Virus record (IMG/VR): IMGVR_UViG_3300020182_000177 | Location: 1-24,945 of that record | DNA length: 24,945 nucleotides | Direction: 5' to 3' (one strand) | Origin: a virus | Part shown: positions 1-4,996 of the stretch, in pieces | Position numbering within the stretch: the stretch's first letter is position 1 | How the letters are laid out: each line of letters begins with the position of its first letter | Position numbers and translations under genes: made by a program | Notes under the pieces: generated by a model | What the model was told of the DNA's origin: nothing | What the model saw: only the letters and a program-made list of their open reading frames with translations | The model's database searches: none

Positions 1-227
1 CCAAGACAAACGAGAAGCAACTTGAGAATCTTATCTCAGGTTGGGATCGTGAGAAGATGGGTCTCGGTCATAACAAATGGGCGTTGTATAACTGCCTGAC
101 ACATTGGGCCACGCATACCAATGACCTCAAGTCGCCACAAATTGCACGTTATAATCGCGAGATAGCAATCAGCAATGCAATGAATCACAAACTGTTCACC
201 TCGATGGTAGGCGAGAACGTAATCTAG
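1..227 (+). CDS. DUF932-like phage protein, C-terminal fragment
   Basis: An open frame enters from the left edge (first full codon at position 3) and ends at TAG 225-227, giving 74 visible residues. It contains KWALYNCLTHWATH followed by SPQIARYNREIAISNAM and a short C-terminal tail. The 'YNxLTxWATH' block resembles the C-terminal part of the DUF932 family of phage and plasmid proteins, where a YNA(L/V)T(x)2A(x)H-like segment is usual. No catalytic function is established for that family, and it is often found near phage recombination genes, as here. The N-terminus lies outside the window, so length and start cannot be judged. The next gene begins 10 bp downstream with its own SD, so the two are probably co-transcribed. 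The family call rests on a short segment and is moderately secure; that the frame is coding is more secure. Confidence 0.6.
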   Translation, partial: KTNEKQLENLISGWDREKMGLGHNKWALYNCLTHWATHTNDLKSPQIARYNREIAISNAMNHKLFTSMVGENVI

Positions 228-237
228 GGAGAGCACA

Positions 238-444
238 ATGCGTATGTCACGACAACACTTTGAGTATCTAGCAGATACATTAGGGCCACTTGTACCGTGG
301 CCCACTCACCTTCATAGCATTGCAGATGAACTTGAGAAAACTAATCCAAAGTTTAATCGAGATAAGTTTATCCGCAGAGGCACAGCTGCATGGGAAGCTA
401 ACTATATAGCACCCGTCATTGATGATGAGATACCGTACCAATGA
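238..444 (+). CDS. small phage hypothetical protein (68 aa)
   Basis: ATG 238 follows GGGAGAG with 5-6 nt spacing. A second ATG two codons later (244) is also possible. The 68-residue product is soluble, mostly helical in appearance, rich in aromatic and charged residues (WPTHLHSIADELEKTNPKFN, then FIRRGTAAWEANY) and ends in an acidic tail. It has no membrane segment and no recognisable catalytic motif. I recall similar short 'FNRxKFxxxxxxAWE' proteins from many phage early regions, but no function is known to me. Its stop overlaps the next start as ATGA (441-444), so translational coupling is likely. Confidence 0.7.
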   Translation: MRMSRQHFEYLADTLGPLVPWPTHLHSIADELEKTNPKFNRDKFIRRGTAAWEANYIAPVIDDEIPYQ

Positions 445-626
445 GAACCTTAAAGCAAAAAGTAGCTTGCCCTGTATGCACAGGAGATGGCTTCATAGAA
501 GTAGAATCAATGCCTGCTCGTACATCTTATAACGATCTGCCCGAACCCTACTGTGAAGCAGAGACGTGTGAGAATTGCTCAGGTCACGGAGAAATCGAAG
601 TCGATGATGTTGACTTCGACGAATAG
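441..626 (+). CDS. small protein with two DnaJ-type CxxCxGxG zinc-binding motifs
   Basis: This 61-residue protein starts at an ATG that overlaps the previous stop (ATGA). It has two CxxCxGxG motifs, C10-x2-C13-x-G15-x-G17 and C43-x2-C46-x-G48-x-G50. These are the repeats of the DnaJ cysteine-rich domain, where paired motifs bind one zinc ion. The C-terminus is very acidic (DDVDFDE). A single zinc knuckle built from the two motifs is a reasonable inference. There is no J domain, so it is not a DnaJ co-chaperone. Such isolated DnaJ-like zinc motifs occur in small phage proteins of unknown role, possibly in protein or nucleic-acid binding. Coding status is well supported by the motif symmetry and the coupled start. 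Confidence 0.75.
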   Translation: MRTLKQKVACPVCTGDGFIEVESMPARTSYNDLPEPYCEAETCENCSGHGEIEVDDVDFDE

Positions 627-632
627 ATTGCT

Positions 633-642
633 GCATTAATGC
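633..642. promoter_or_regulatory. palindrome at the start of the HTH gene (possible operator)
   Basis: GCATTAATGC is a perfect 10-bp palindrome. With one G-T mismatch the symmetry extends outward to about 629-646, touching the start codon of the following HTH gene. The preceding gene ends at 626 and no convincing SD precedes the ATG at 646. An operator for one of the two HTH proteins encoded next is conceivable, but a short AT-rich palindrome can occur by chance. Confidence 0.25.
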
Positions 643-645
643 GGC

Positions 646-930
646 ATGAAATCGTATCTTGAAACAATAACTGAACAAGCGGAGACAGCCAATGTGTCTC
701 TGTTTGAAGCTTTTAGTCGCGCTAATATCCCACGTTCTACCTACTACAGAACCATAAAGAAAGATACGGAGTTGAGGTTTTATACTGCGCTGAGGATAAG
801 TTATGCCATCGAGCAAGTTAGACAAATACAAAACGCCGTTAAAAATACCAAAGAACTACGAGCTAATGGTGGAAATGTTGAGCGCCGCTCGATCAAAGCA
901 AAAGTTAAGTCAAGAAAAATTAGCTTATAA
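646..930 (+). CDS. small HTH DNA-binding protein (Cro/XRE-like)
   Basis: This 94-residue protein starts at ATG 646; an in-frame stop at 637-639 limits the start. Residues about 10-56 read as a helix-turn-helix: a helix ending near EAFSRANIPR, a recognition helix STYYRTIKKD, then ELRFYTALRISYAIE. The 'IPRSTYYR...ELRFxTAxxxxxAI' pattern is typical of small phage Cro-like regulators. The last 40 residues are basic and low in structure (KNTKELRANGG...RSIKAKVKSR). They are encoded in DNA that also encodes the start of the next HTH protein in another frame (803-930). No good SD is seen, so translation may depend on coupling or a leaderless-type start. The regulatory role is inferred; its target is unknown, the nearby palindrome at 633-642 being one candidate. 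Confidence 0.65.
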   Translation: MKSYLETITEQAETANVSLFEAFSRANIPRSTYYRTIKKDTELRFYTALRISYAIEQVRQIQNAVKNTKELRANGGNVERRSIKAKVKSRKISL

Positions 931-1051
931 AATAGGATGCACAGAATCCTTAATACACAAGTGGGAAACACACAAACGAATACCCTCTGGCTTTATGCTC
1001 AACTGTTGGTTGGATGCTTTAGGCTATGACATCACGATCACTAAAAGGTAA
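803..1051 (+). CDS. XRE-family HTH regulator
   Basis: The 82-residue form starts at ATG 803, preceded by GAGG at 7-9 nt. An alternative in-frame ATG at 866 would give a 61-residue protein that still keeps the whole domain. Residues about 24-76 are a classic HTH_3/XRE domain: SAARSKQKLSQEKLAYKIG (helices 1-2), CTESLIHKWETHKRIPSG (recognition helix and the following turn), FMLNCWLDALGYDI (last helix). This fold is that of cI/Cro repressors and small phage regulators. The gene overlaps the preceding HTH gene by 128 bp in the +1 relative frame and the next gene by 26 bp. A pair of same-strand overlapping HTH genes differs from the usual divergent cI/cro layout. Confidence 0.75.
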   Translation: MPSSKLDKYKTPLKIPKNYELMVEMLSAARSKQKLSQEKLAYKIGCTESLIHKWETHKRIPSGFMLNCWLDALGYDITITKR

Positions 1052-1301
1052 AGCAGCTATATGCGCAGCTTGCCAAGTGGCAACACATTTCTTTGTAGCA
1101 ATACTTAAAACAAACAGTGGTCGTTCAATGGAAAAGCACTGGTTCATTTGCATGAGTTGTTATGTGAATGACAAATGGCAAGAGCCAATCTCGAAGACAA
1201 AGCCAAACAAGAAACGATTAAAGAAACCTAGCGTCAAGCTACAGGCTGGCGCGTGGGAATCTAGCATCAAGCCAAACGTAAAGCCACCAACCGACTGGTA
1301 A
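1026..1301 (+). CDS. small zinc-ribbon-like protein
   Basis: The 91-residue product starts at ATG 1026 inside the end of the previous HTH gene (26-bp overlap) and stops at TAA 1299-1301. It has two CxxC pairs, C13-x2-C16 and C42-x2-C45, separated by 25 residues, with an aromatic-rich segment between and after them (HWFICMSCYVNDKW). This is consistent with a zinc-ribbon fold. The C-terminal half is strongly basic (KTKPNKKRLKKPSVK), suggesting nucleic-acid contact. I do not recognise the family. It lies directly upstream of the RuvC-like gene, whose SD begins at its stop codon, so the two are translationally linked. Confidence 0.6.
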   Translation: MTSRSLKGKAAICAACQVATHFFVAILKTNSGRSMEKHWFICMSCYVNDKWQEPISKTKPNKKRLKKPSVKLQAGAWESSIKPNVKPPTDW

Positions 1302-1311
1302 GGAGAATGAC

Positions 1312-1782
1312 ATGCTCATCTATGGAATCGACCCCGGATTTACAGGAGCAGTCAGCATCTACGAAACGGAAACGGACAGCTTAGTTATCTCCGATATTCC
1401 AGTAGTCAAATCCCCAAAGGGTAAGACATTAATTAACTTACCTGAGTTACTTTCAATCCTATCCAATCAGAAAAACAAGCCAGCCTTAGCTGTAATCGAG
1501 AGTGTAAATGCTATGCCTAATCAAGGTGTTAGCAGTACATTCAGATTCGGACAGGGCTTTGGTCAGCTAGAGATGGGGATCGTTGCGTCAAAGCTACCTA
1601 TAAAATATGTGACGCCACGTCAGTGGAAGAAATACTTTGACCTTTCAAGAGACAAGGGTGAAAGTAGAAGACTAGCGAAGCTCTGCTTCCCTAATTATGC
1701 ACACTATTTCAAGCGAGTTAAAGATGACGGACGAGCAGAAGCCGCACTCATTGGATTGTATGCAAAGGAAAACTTAATCTAA
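1312..1782 (+). CDS. RuvC-like Holliday-junction endonuclease
   Basis: The 156-residue length is normal for RuvC-like resolvases. AGGAG lies 6 nt before ATG 1312. Visible RNase H-fold motifs are GIDPGFTGA with D7, the first metal-binding aspartate; LAVIESVNAM with E63, the second acidic residue; and DDGRAEAALIGLY with D138/D139 and E143, the C-terminal acidic cluster. The GVSSTFRFGQGFGQ and YVTPRQWKKYF segments are typical of phage and poxvirus-type RuvC-like enzymes. These resolve four-way junctions or branched replication and recombination intermediates with metal-dependent nicks. It sits in an operon with a YqaJ exonuclease, an ERF annealase and an SSB-like protein, so a role in late recombination or in debranching DNA before packaging is likely. 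All expected acidic residues are present and I see no sign of inactivation. Confidence 0.9.
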   Translation: MLIYGIDPGFTGAVSIYETETDSLVISDIPVVKSPKGKTLINLPELLSILSNQKNKPALAVIESVNAMPNQGVSSTFRFGQGFGQLEMGIVASKLPIKYVTPRQWKKYFDLSRDKGESRRLAKLCFPNYAHYFKRVKDDGRAEAALIGLYAKENLI

Positions 1783-1792
1783 GGAGAACAAC
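1781..1792 (+). promoter_or_regulatory. repeated ribosome-binding cassette, copy 1
   Basis: AAGGAGAACAAC immediately precedes an ATG. The identical 12 bases plus ATG occur again before the YqaJ and ERF genes, so three genes in this block share a translation start region that looks duplicated or selected. SD to start spacing is 7 nt. Confidence 0.7.
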
Positions 1793-2008
1793 ATGACTGT
1801 TACACAGAAGAATGAAATCAAATCTCACCTCAAGATGGGCTTTAGAATTACAGCACTTGATGCACTGGATAAGTTCGGATGCTTTAGGCTCGCAGCACGA
1901 ATCAAGGAAATTAAAGAAGAAGGTATGGAAGTTGACAAAGTGATGGTCAAAACCATTAGCGGTACTCATATCGCACAGTATTACAGCCCATCGAAGGTAC
2001 GAACATGA
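1793..2008 (+). CDS. HTH_39-type small DNA-binding protein
   Basis: This 71-residue protein starts at ATG 1793 behind a strong SD (AAGGAG, 7 nt). Its core, HLKMGFRITALDALDKFG followed by CFRLAARIKEIKEEGMEV, matches the pattern 'L..G..IT.LDAL..FG..RLAARI..I...G' of the phage helix-turn-helix family PF14090 (HTH_39). Members are common small phage proteins beside recombination and replication genes; no precise role is known to me. The C-terminus (TISGTHIAQYYSPSK) fits the wing or tail seen in the family. The stop overlaps the next ATG (2005-2008). DNA binding is inferred from the family. The family call is fairly secure. Confidence 0.8.
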   Translation: MTVTQKNEIKSHLKMGFRITALDALDKFGCFRLAARIKEIKEEGMEVDKVMVKTISGTHIAQYYSPSKVRT

Positions 2009-2184
2009 GTCGCGCACATCCAATAGCTTATACGCTCAGAGTCGAAGGCATTATATTTAGGGACATTACGATTGTCTCTGACTCTCTTGCCAACGCAGAG
2101 CGCATAGCCAAAGAAGAATTTATAAATGAACTTAAAGGTGACGATCAAGTAGCAGTTACCCTTATGGATGTAGGTAAACCATGA
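2005..2184 (+). CDS. small hypothetical protein (59 aa)
   Basis: ATG 2005 overlaps the previous stop as ATGA, and the TGA at 2182-2184 overlaps the next ATG in the same way, so this frame fits exactly between two coupled genes. The 59-residue product has an N-terminal beta-like part (PIAYTLRVEGIIFRDITIV) and a helix SDSLANAERIAKEEFINELK, ending in QVAVTLMDVGKP. It looks like a compact alpha/beta mini-domain. I do not recognise a family. Double translational coupling and protein-like composition make it a real gene despite its size. Confidence 0.75.
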   Translation: MSRAHPIAYTLRVEGIIFRDITIVSDSLANAERIAKEEFINELKGDDQVAVTLMDVGKP

Positions 2185-2447
2185 CATATAAAACAACTAA
2201 GCTCAGTGATGCAGCAAGACCATCTGTATGGGATGCACATGTCAGTAAGGCAGCAAGCTCTCCTGTCATGGCCCGTGAGTACAAGAAGTCTGGCTATGTA
2301 TTAGACAGCGATAAGATTATTGCGCAGCGTATTCGTAATGGCGAAGCAGTAGGTGACACCTACCTTAGAGGCAAAACTAAAGAGCGCCTCAAGAAATTCC
2401 AACACCTCAGCGAAGAAGACTTTGAGAAGTACGGAAAGTACGAGTGA
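2181..2447 (+). CDS. hypothetical protein (88 aa)
   Basis: The start ATG 2181 is coupled to the upstream stop (ATGA). The product is soluble, charged and mainly helical, with an N-terminal SDAARPSVWDAHVSKAAS region, a middle YVLDSDKIIAQRIRNGEAV and a C-terminal KERLKKFQHLSEEDFEKYGK helix. It has no cysteine motif, membrane segment or catalytic signature that I recognise. The stop codon lies within a 26-nt near-palindrome (2439-2464), after which there is a 55-nt stretch before the exonuclease start. It is thus the last gene of a tightly coupled group. Confidence 0.7.
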   Translation: MTYKTTKLSDAARPSVWDAHVSKAASSPVMAREYKKSGYVLDSDKIIAQRIRNGEAVGDTYLRGKTKERLKKFQHLSEEDFEKYGKYE

Positions 2448-2464
2448 CGTAACGTCACTTCGTA
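2439..2464. promoter_or_regulatory. dyad symmetry over the stop codon upstream of the exonuclease gene
   Basis: GTGACGT-A-ACGTCAC is a perfect inverted repeat. Outside it TACGA on the left matches TCGTA on the right with one unpaired base. The loop of an RNA hairpin would be short and no T-run follows, so it does not look like an intrinsic terminator. A protein-binding operator governing the YqaJ/ERF genes is an alternative, given four HTH-type genes in the same block. I see no convincing -35/-10 pair nearby. Confidence 0.4.
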
Positions 2465-2507
2465 TTGCCCAAGTCGCACATAAGCGATAGGCTAGTATCA
2501 GATAACA

Positions 2508-2519
2508 AAGGAGAACAAC
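2508..2519 (+). promoter_or_regulatory. repeated ribosome-binding cassette, copy 2
   Basis: AAGGAGAACAAC directly before the YqaJ start codon, identical to the copies at 1781 and 3290. Confidence 0.7.
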
Positions 2520-3305
2520 ATGGAACGCAAGGGTTTCATAGGTGGTTCCGACTGCGTAAGAATAATGCAGGGGAACTGGCTGGAGTTATGGCAAGTTAAG
2601 ACTGGTAGGGTTGAGCCCGAAGATCTGTCTCGCAACATTGCTGTGCAGATGGGCGTTTACACTGAGGACTTTAATCTAGGGTGGTTTGCCAGTGAGTATG
2701 ACTGCACTCTGACATGGTTCCAGAAATCATTTGAAGAAGTGATTGGATCAGTCCCGGTTAAAGGTACAATAGATGCTGCCGTTGGTGACTCTATCGAGGA
2801 CTCTATTGTAGAGGCCAAGCACACCAACTCTTATAATACTTTGGATAAAGTTATCGAGTATTACATGCCGCAGCTACAGCTGTATATACATTTAGCTAAA
2901 GCTAACGGGGCTCACATCTCCGTTATCTTTGGCAACAACAAATGGGAGTCAGCATATGTCAAACGCAACGAAGAGTATTTCAATTCTATGTGGGCAGTGG
3001 TGTCGGATTTCTGGGGTTACGTGCTTCGCGATGAAGAGCCAGTTGGTAATAACCAGCCGATACAACTTAGCATTGACAAGGTGTCGGTGGACAACATGGT
3101 CAAGCGCAACGCCACAAGTGACAACCAATTTGTGGATGCCGCTATTACATACATAGAAAACGAAGCAGCAGCTAAGACATTTGAGTCAGCCAAAAAACAA
3201 ATCAAAGACATGGTTGGCGACAATGAACGTGAAGTTTACTGCGATCAACTCACAGCTAAACGTGACAAACGCGGAGCCATCCGCATAACAAGGAGAACAA
3301 CATGA
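2520..3305 (+). CDS. YqaJ-like phage exonuclease (PD-(D/E)XK nuclease)
   Basis: This 261-residue protein starts at ATG 2520 with a strong SD. The N-terminus RKGFIGGSDCVRIMQGNW is the YqaJ-type opening, followed by LELWQVKTGR. Candidate active-site residues are E49 (in GVYTEDFN), D85 (GTIDAAV) and E98-x-K100 (IVEAKHT), the last two forming the D...ExK core. The YMPQLQLYIHL helix (residues 115-125) is the usual YqaJ/lambda-Exo Q-containing helix. Such enzymes resect double-stranded ends 5' to 3', leaving single strands for an annealing protein. The C-terminal third is helical and basic, ending ITRRTT. The next gene, an ERF annealase, starts inside its stop (ATGA at 3302), the classic exonuclease plus annealase pair. 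All core residues are present. Confidence 0.88.
   Translation: MERKGFIGGSDCVRIMQGNWLELWQVKTGRVEPEDLSRNIAVQMGVYTEDFNLGWFASEYDCTLTWFQKSFEEVIGSVPVKGTIDAAVGDSIEDSIVEAKHTNSYNTLDKVIEYYMPQLQLYIHLAKANGAHISVIFGNNKWESAYVKRNEEYFNSMWAVVSDFWGYVLRDEEPVGNNQPIQLSIDKVSVDNMVKRNATSDNQFVDAAITYIENEAAAKTFESAKKQIKDMVGDNEREVYCDQLTAKRDKRGAIRITRRTT
3290..3301 (+). promoter_or_regulatory. repeated ribosome-binding cassette, copy 3 (inside exonuclease 3' end)
   Basis: AAGGAGAACAAC precedes the ERF ATG at 3302. Here the SD also encodes the last residues of the exonuclease (TRRTT), so the cassette is kept despite coding constraint. Confidence 0.65.
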
Positions 3306-3742
3306 GTGATACAGCAATCAAGGCGCTACTCAAAGCGCAGCAAGCTATGGAATCTGTAAAAAAAGATAGCGTGAACCCACACTTCAAGAACAGATACGCT
3401 TCTCTCGATGCAGTAATTGACGCTACGTTAAGCGTGTTCCAAGACAACGGGTTCGTAGTCATGCAGCCCTGTGGTCGTGACGAGCTGGGTGTGTATGTAG
3501 AAACAAAGCTACTTCACACCTCAGGAGAAGCCTTCTCAAGCAAGGTTTACCTAGTCTTGAGTAAACAGGACATGCAGGGCTTAGGCAGCGCTATAACATA
3601 CGCTAGACGCTACGGTTTGCTAGGTATGGCTTGCCTTGCAACAGAAGATGATGACGGCAACATAGCCGCCAAGCAATCGAGCGGTGTTCAAGTCACAAAG
3701 GGCTTAACGTCAGGAGATACATCCGCACCGAGTGGATGGTAA
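3302..3742 (+). CDS. ERF-family single-strand annealing protein
   Basis: This 146-residue protein is coupled to the exonuclease stop. ERF family hallmarks are visible: AIKALLKAQQAMESVKKDS, then NPHFKNRYASLDAVIDA (residues 25-41), GFVVMQP, LLHTSGE, and SKQDMQGLGSAITYARRYGL (87-106) followed by LGMACLATEDDDGN. The 'GSAxTYARRYxLxxxxxLxxEDDDGN' stretch is the most diagnostic segment of ERF (Essential Recombination Function, P22-type) annealases. These coat single strands exposed by the partner exonuclease and anneal complementary strands. The C-terminal tail (QSSGVQVTKGLTSGDTSAPSGW) is flexible, as usual. The protein is short but complete compared with P22 Erf, lacking the longer C-terminal domain. 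Confidence 0.92.
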   Translation: MSDTAIKALLKAQQAMESVKKDSVNPHFKNRYASLDAVIDATLSVFQDNGFVVMQPCGRDELGVYVETKLLHTSGEAFSSKVYLVLSKQDMQGLGSAITYARRYGLLGMACLATEDDDGNIAAKQSSGVQVTKGLTSGDTSAPSGW

Positions 3743-3868
3743 GAATTGCAGAGGGTTAAAGTAGTATGGGTTCCTATGCCCGGTTTCAACTATCTTTAAT
3801 TTTGCAGCATGAACGAGGTGGCATGTTCTGCGAACCGCCTCACTAACTTAATCAAAGGAGCCAGAAGC
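3743..3868 (+). promoter_or_regulatory. leader of the SSB-like gene with a hairpin and a 26-codon ORF
   Basis: This is the longest gap in the left operon. It holds an inverted repeat, GAGGTGG (3815-3821) against CCGCCTC (3835-3841), seven pairs including one G-U with a 13-nt loop and no T-run. A 26-codon frame runs from ATG 3766 to TAA 3844-3846 (it includes LQHERGGMFCEPPH) and ends just past the hairpin. A loose AGAGGG lies before its ATG. Either a leader peptide or an attenuator-like structure is possible. I see no strong promoter. Confidence 0.3.
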
Positions 3869-4240
3869 ATGGCAGAACAATACGACGACACTAACCGAGG
3901 CGCAGCCTTCACCCCATTCCCTACGCAGCAGATGATCCTGCAAGGCAAGCTCAACGTCGAGGGCGCAGATAAAAAGGTGATGCTGGTGCGCGACCAAACC
4001 CGTGATGGCAAGCAGATCATTGAGGTCTACGAAAAAGCAGGGACTTTCTTTGAGAACGATAAGAAAGGGAACGAGTCAGCTCCTGATTACAGCGGCCCAT
4101 TTGGTGACAGCAAACGCCTTGCGGGATGGAAGAAGATGAAAGATGGTAAACCTTATATGTCATTCCAAGTGAGCGACAAGATGTCGGGAAACGCAGCGCC
4201 AACAACCGACCCCTTGCAAGGTGATGACATACCGTTCTAG
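3869..4240 (+). CDS. ssb: SSB-like protein with DDIPF C-terminal tip
   Basis: I place the start at ATG 3869 because AAAGGAG lies 8 nt upstream. An in-frame ATG at 3809 would add 20 residues with no SD. The 123-residue protein begins EQYDDTNRGAAF and has a beta-rich middle (LQGKLNVEGADKKVMLVRD, KQIIEVYEKAGTFF, LAGWKKMKDGKPYMSFQVSD) of OB-like character. It ends LQGDDIPF. The DDIPF ending is the acidic tip by which bacterial SSB recruits partner proteins. Residues 81-103 also resemble the DUF736-type 'aWkk...kpYlsfkv' pattern. Together with the upstream exonuclease and annealase, this points to phage ssDNA binding during recombination or replication. The fold is inferred; the tip is directly visible. 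A strong terminator follows 25 bp after the stop. Confidence 0.75.
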   Translation: MAEQYDDTNRGAAFTPFPTQQMILQGKLNVEGADKKVMLVRDQTRDGKQIIEVYEKAGTFFENDKKGNESAPDYSGPFGDSKRLAGWKKMKDGKPYMSFQVSDKMSGNAAPTTDPLQGDDIPF

Positions 4241-4257
4241 AAAGGAGGTGTTCTCCT
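4241..4257 (+). other. orphan Shine-Dalgarno sequence folded in a small hairpin
   Basis: AAAGGAGGTG directly after the SSB-like stop codon contains AAGGAGGTG, a full complement to the 16S rRNA anti-SD core, yet no start codon follows at a usable distance. AGGAG (4243-4247) can pair with CTCCT (4253-4257) across a GTGTT loop. It lies just before the terminator at 4265. Confidence 0.45.
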
Positions 4258-4264
4258 ATCAACT

Positions 4265-4291
4265 GGTCAGCCTTCGGGCTGGCCTTTTTTT
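4265..4291 (+). terminator. intrinsic terminator after the recombination operon
   Basis: GGTCAGCC (4265-4272), loop TTCG (4273-4276), then GGCTGGCC (4277-4284), an eight-pair stem with one T-G pair, followed by seven T (4285-4291). The stable TTCG tetraloop and T-run make this a textbook rho-independent terminator on the + strand. It separates the recombination genes from the downstream DNA-binding gene. Confidence 0.92.
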
Positions 4292-4309
4292 AATTAACAA
4301 GAGGCGCAC

Positions 4310-4996
4310 ATGCAGAAGTCAGACATAAGCAAGTGTATCAACGCAGCGGAGATGGGACTAACTCAACGCGAAGCATCAACCCTACTTGATATACCATACG
4401 CAGACGTACAAGAATTAACTAAGAAGTATGGGATTAAATTTGTATGCCCAAGGAGAAAAGCAAATGAGAGAAGAAGGGAAGATCGCCTTAAACAGAGCCA
4501 AGCGTCTGCTGAAAACCATGGTGTTAATAGCGGACAGCAAGCAGCGCCACAACCTAAAGCAAGAACTAGAAGAAATAAAAGCACTAATCGAGATAGCGCA
4601 AAAAGAATAGACGAGATCTACAACAGCAAGCTACCAAGAGCAGAGAAGTATGAGCTTCTCTATGCAGAAGCATGGCGTAGCTTTGAGCAGAAGATGATCG
4701 ACCTGAAGATGCGACCAGCATTTCCTGAACAAAAAAAATACACACCTGAGACAGCAACAAGCGCTTCAATTAGAAAGCAGCGGGAACAATCTATAGCTAA
4801 GCGTCAAATGATAATGTCCTGCTTCAGTAAAAAACAAACTAGAGTAGCTGAAGATATAAACAGAGAAACTAAACTAGGACTCCGTATAGCTAGCCAGATG
4901 CTAGACCTTATGTACCGGGACGGAGTGCTTACTAGAGAACGAGTGCAGGTAGGCACTAATAAAAAGAACAGTGTCTATTATTACAGCAGAAAGTAA
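4310..4996 (+). CDS. two-domain HTH / winged-helix DNA-binding protein
   Basis: This 228-residue protein starts at ATG 4310 after AGAGG. Residues about 5-44 form an HTH: GLTQREASTLLDIPYADVQ, then a basic stretch. Residues 46-100 are a polar, Arg/Lys/Gln-rich linker. Residues 105-135 are helical (YELLYAEAWRSFEQKMIDL). Residues 165-228 resemble a winged helix: an N-terminal helix (RQMIMSCFSKKQTRVAEDIN), a recognition helix region TKLGLRIASQMLDLMYRDG and a beta wing VLTRERVQVG...SVYYYSRK. I infer transcriptional or replication control but do not recognise a named family. It is the last + strand gene before the convergent junction and lies beyond an intrinsic terminator, so it may have its own promoter or rely on read-through. 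Its linker coincides with a nested ORF in another frame (4464-4610). Confidence 0.7.
   Translation: MQKSDISKCINAAEMGLTQREASTLLDIPYADVQELTKKYGIKFVCPRRKANERRREDRLKQSQASAENHGVNSGQQAAPQPKARTRRNKSTNRDSAKRIDEIYNSKLPRAEKYELLYAEAWRSFEQKMIDLKMRPAFPEQKKYTPETATSASIRKQREQSIAKRQMIMSCFSKKQTRVAEDINRETKLGLRIASQMLDLMYRDGVLTRERVQVGTNKKNSVYYYSRK
4464..4610 (+). CDS. nested 48-residue coiled-coil-like protein (overprinted)
   Basis: This frame lies within the HTH gene, shifted by +1, opposite its linker (host-gene residues 52-100). ATG 4464 is preceded by AAGGAG with 8 nt spacing, a better SD than that of the enclosing gene. The product starts MREEGKIALNRAKRLLKTMV and continues LIADSKQRHNLKQELEEIKA to LIEIAQKE. 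That is a regular amphipathic helix with leucine/isoleucine spacing compatible with a coiled coil. The enclosing protein is low-complexity exactly here, which is what overprinting would produce. No homologue is known to me. The alternative is a chance ORF in purine-rich DNA. Confidence 0.45.
   Translation: MREEGKIALNRAKRLLKTMVLIADSKQRHNLKQELEEIKALIEIAQKE

Noticed and set aside
36-305. - strand frame over the DUF932-like gene end and the next start
   Set aside because: The + strand genes there have an SD and family motifs; this frame has neither.
493-831. - strand frame of 112 codons
   Set aside because: It opposes the CxxCxGxG protein and the HTH gene, both supported by motifs.
3809-3868. 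Twenty-residue N-terminal extension of the SSB-like protein from ATG 3809
   Set aside because: No SD before 3809, whereas AAAGGAG lies 8 nt before ATG 3869; the extension overlaps the leader hairpin and looks non-protein-like.
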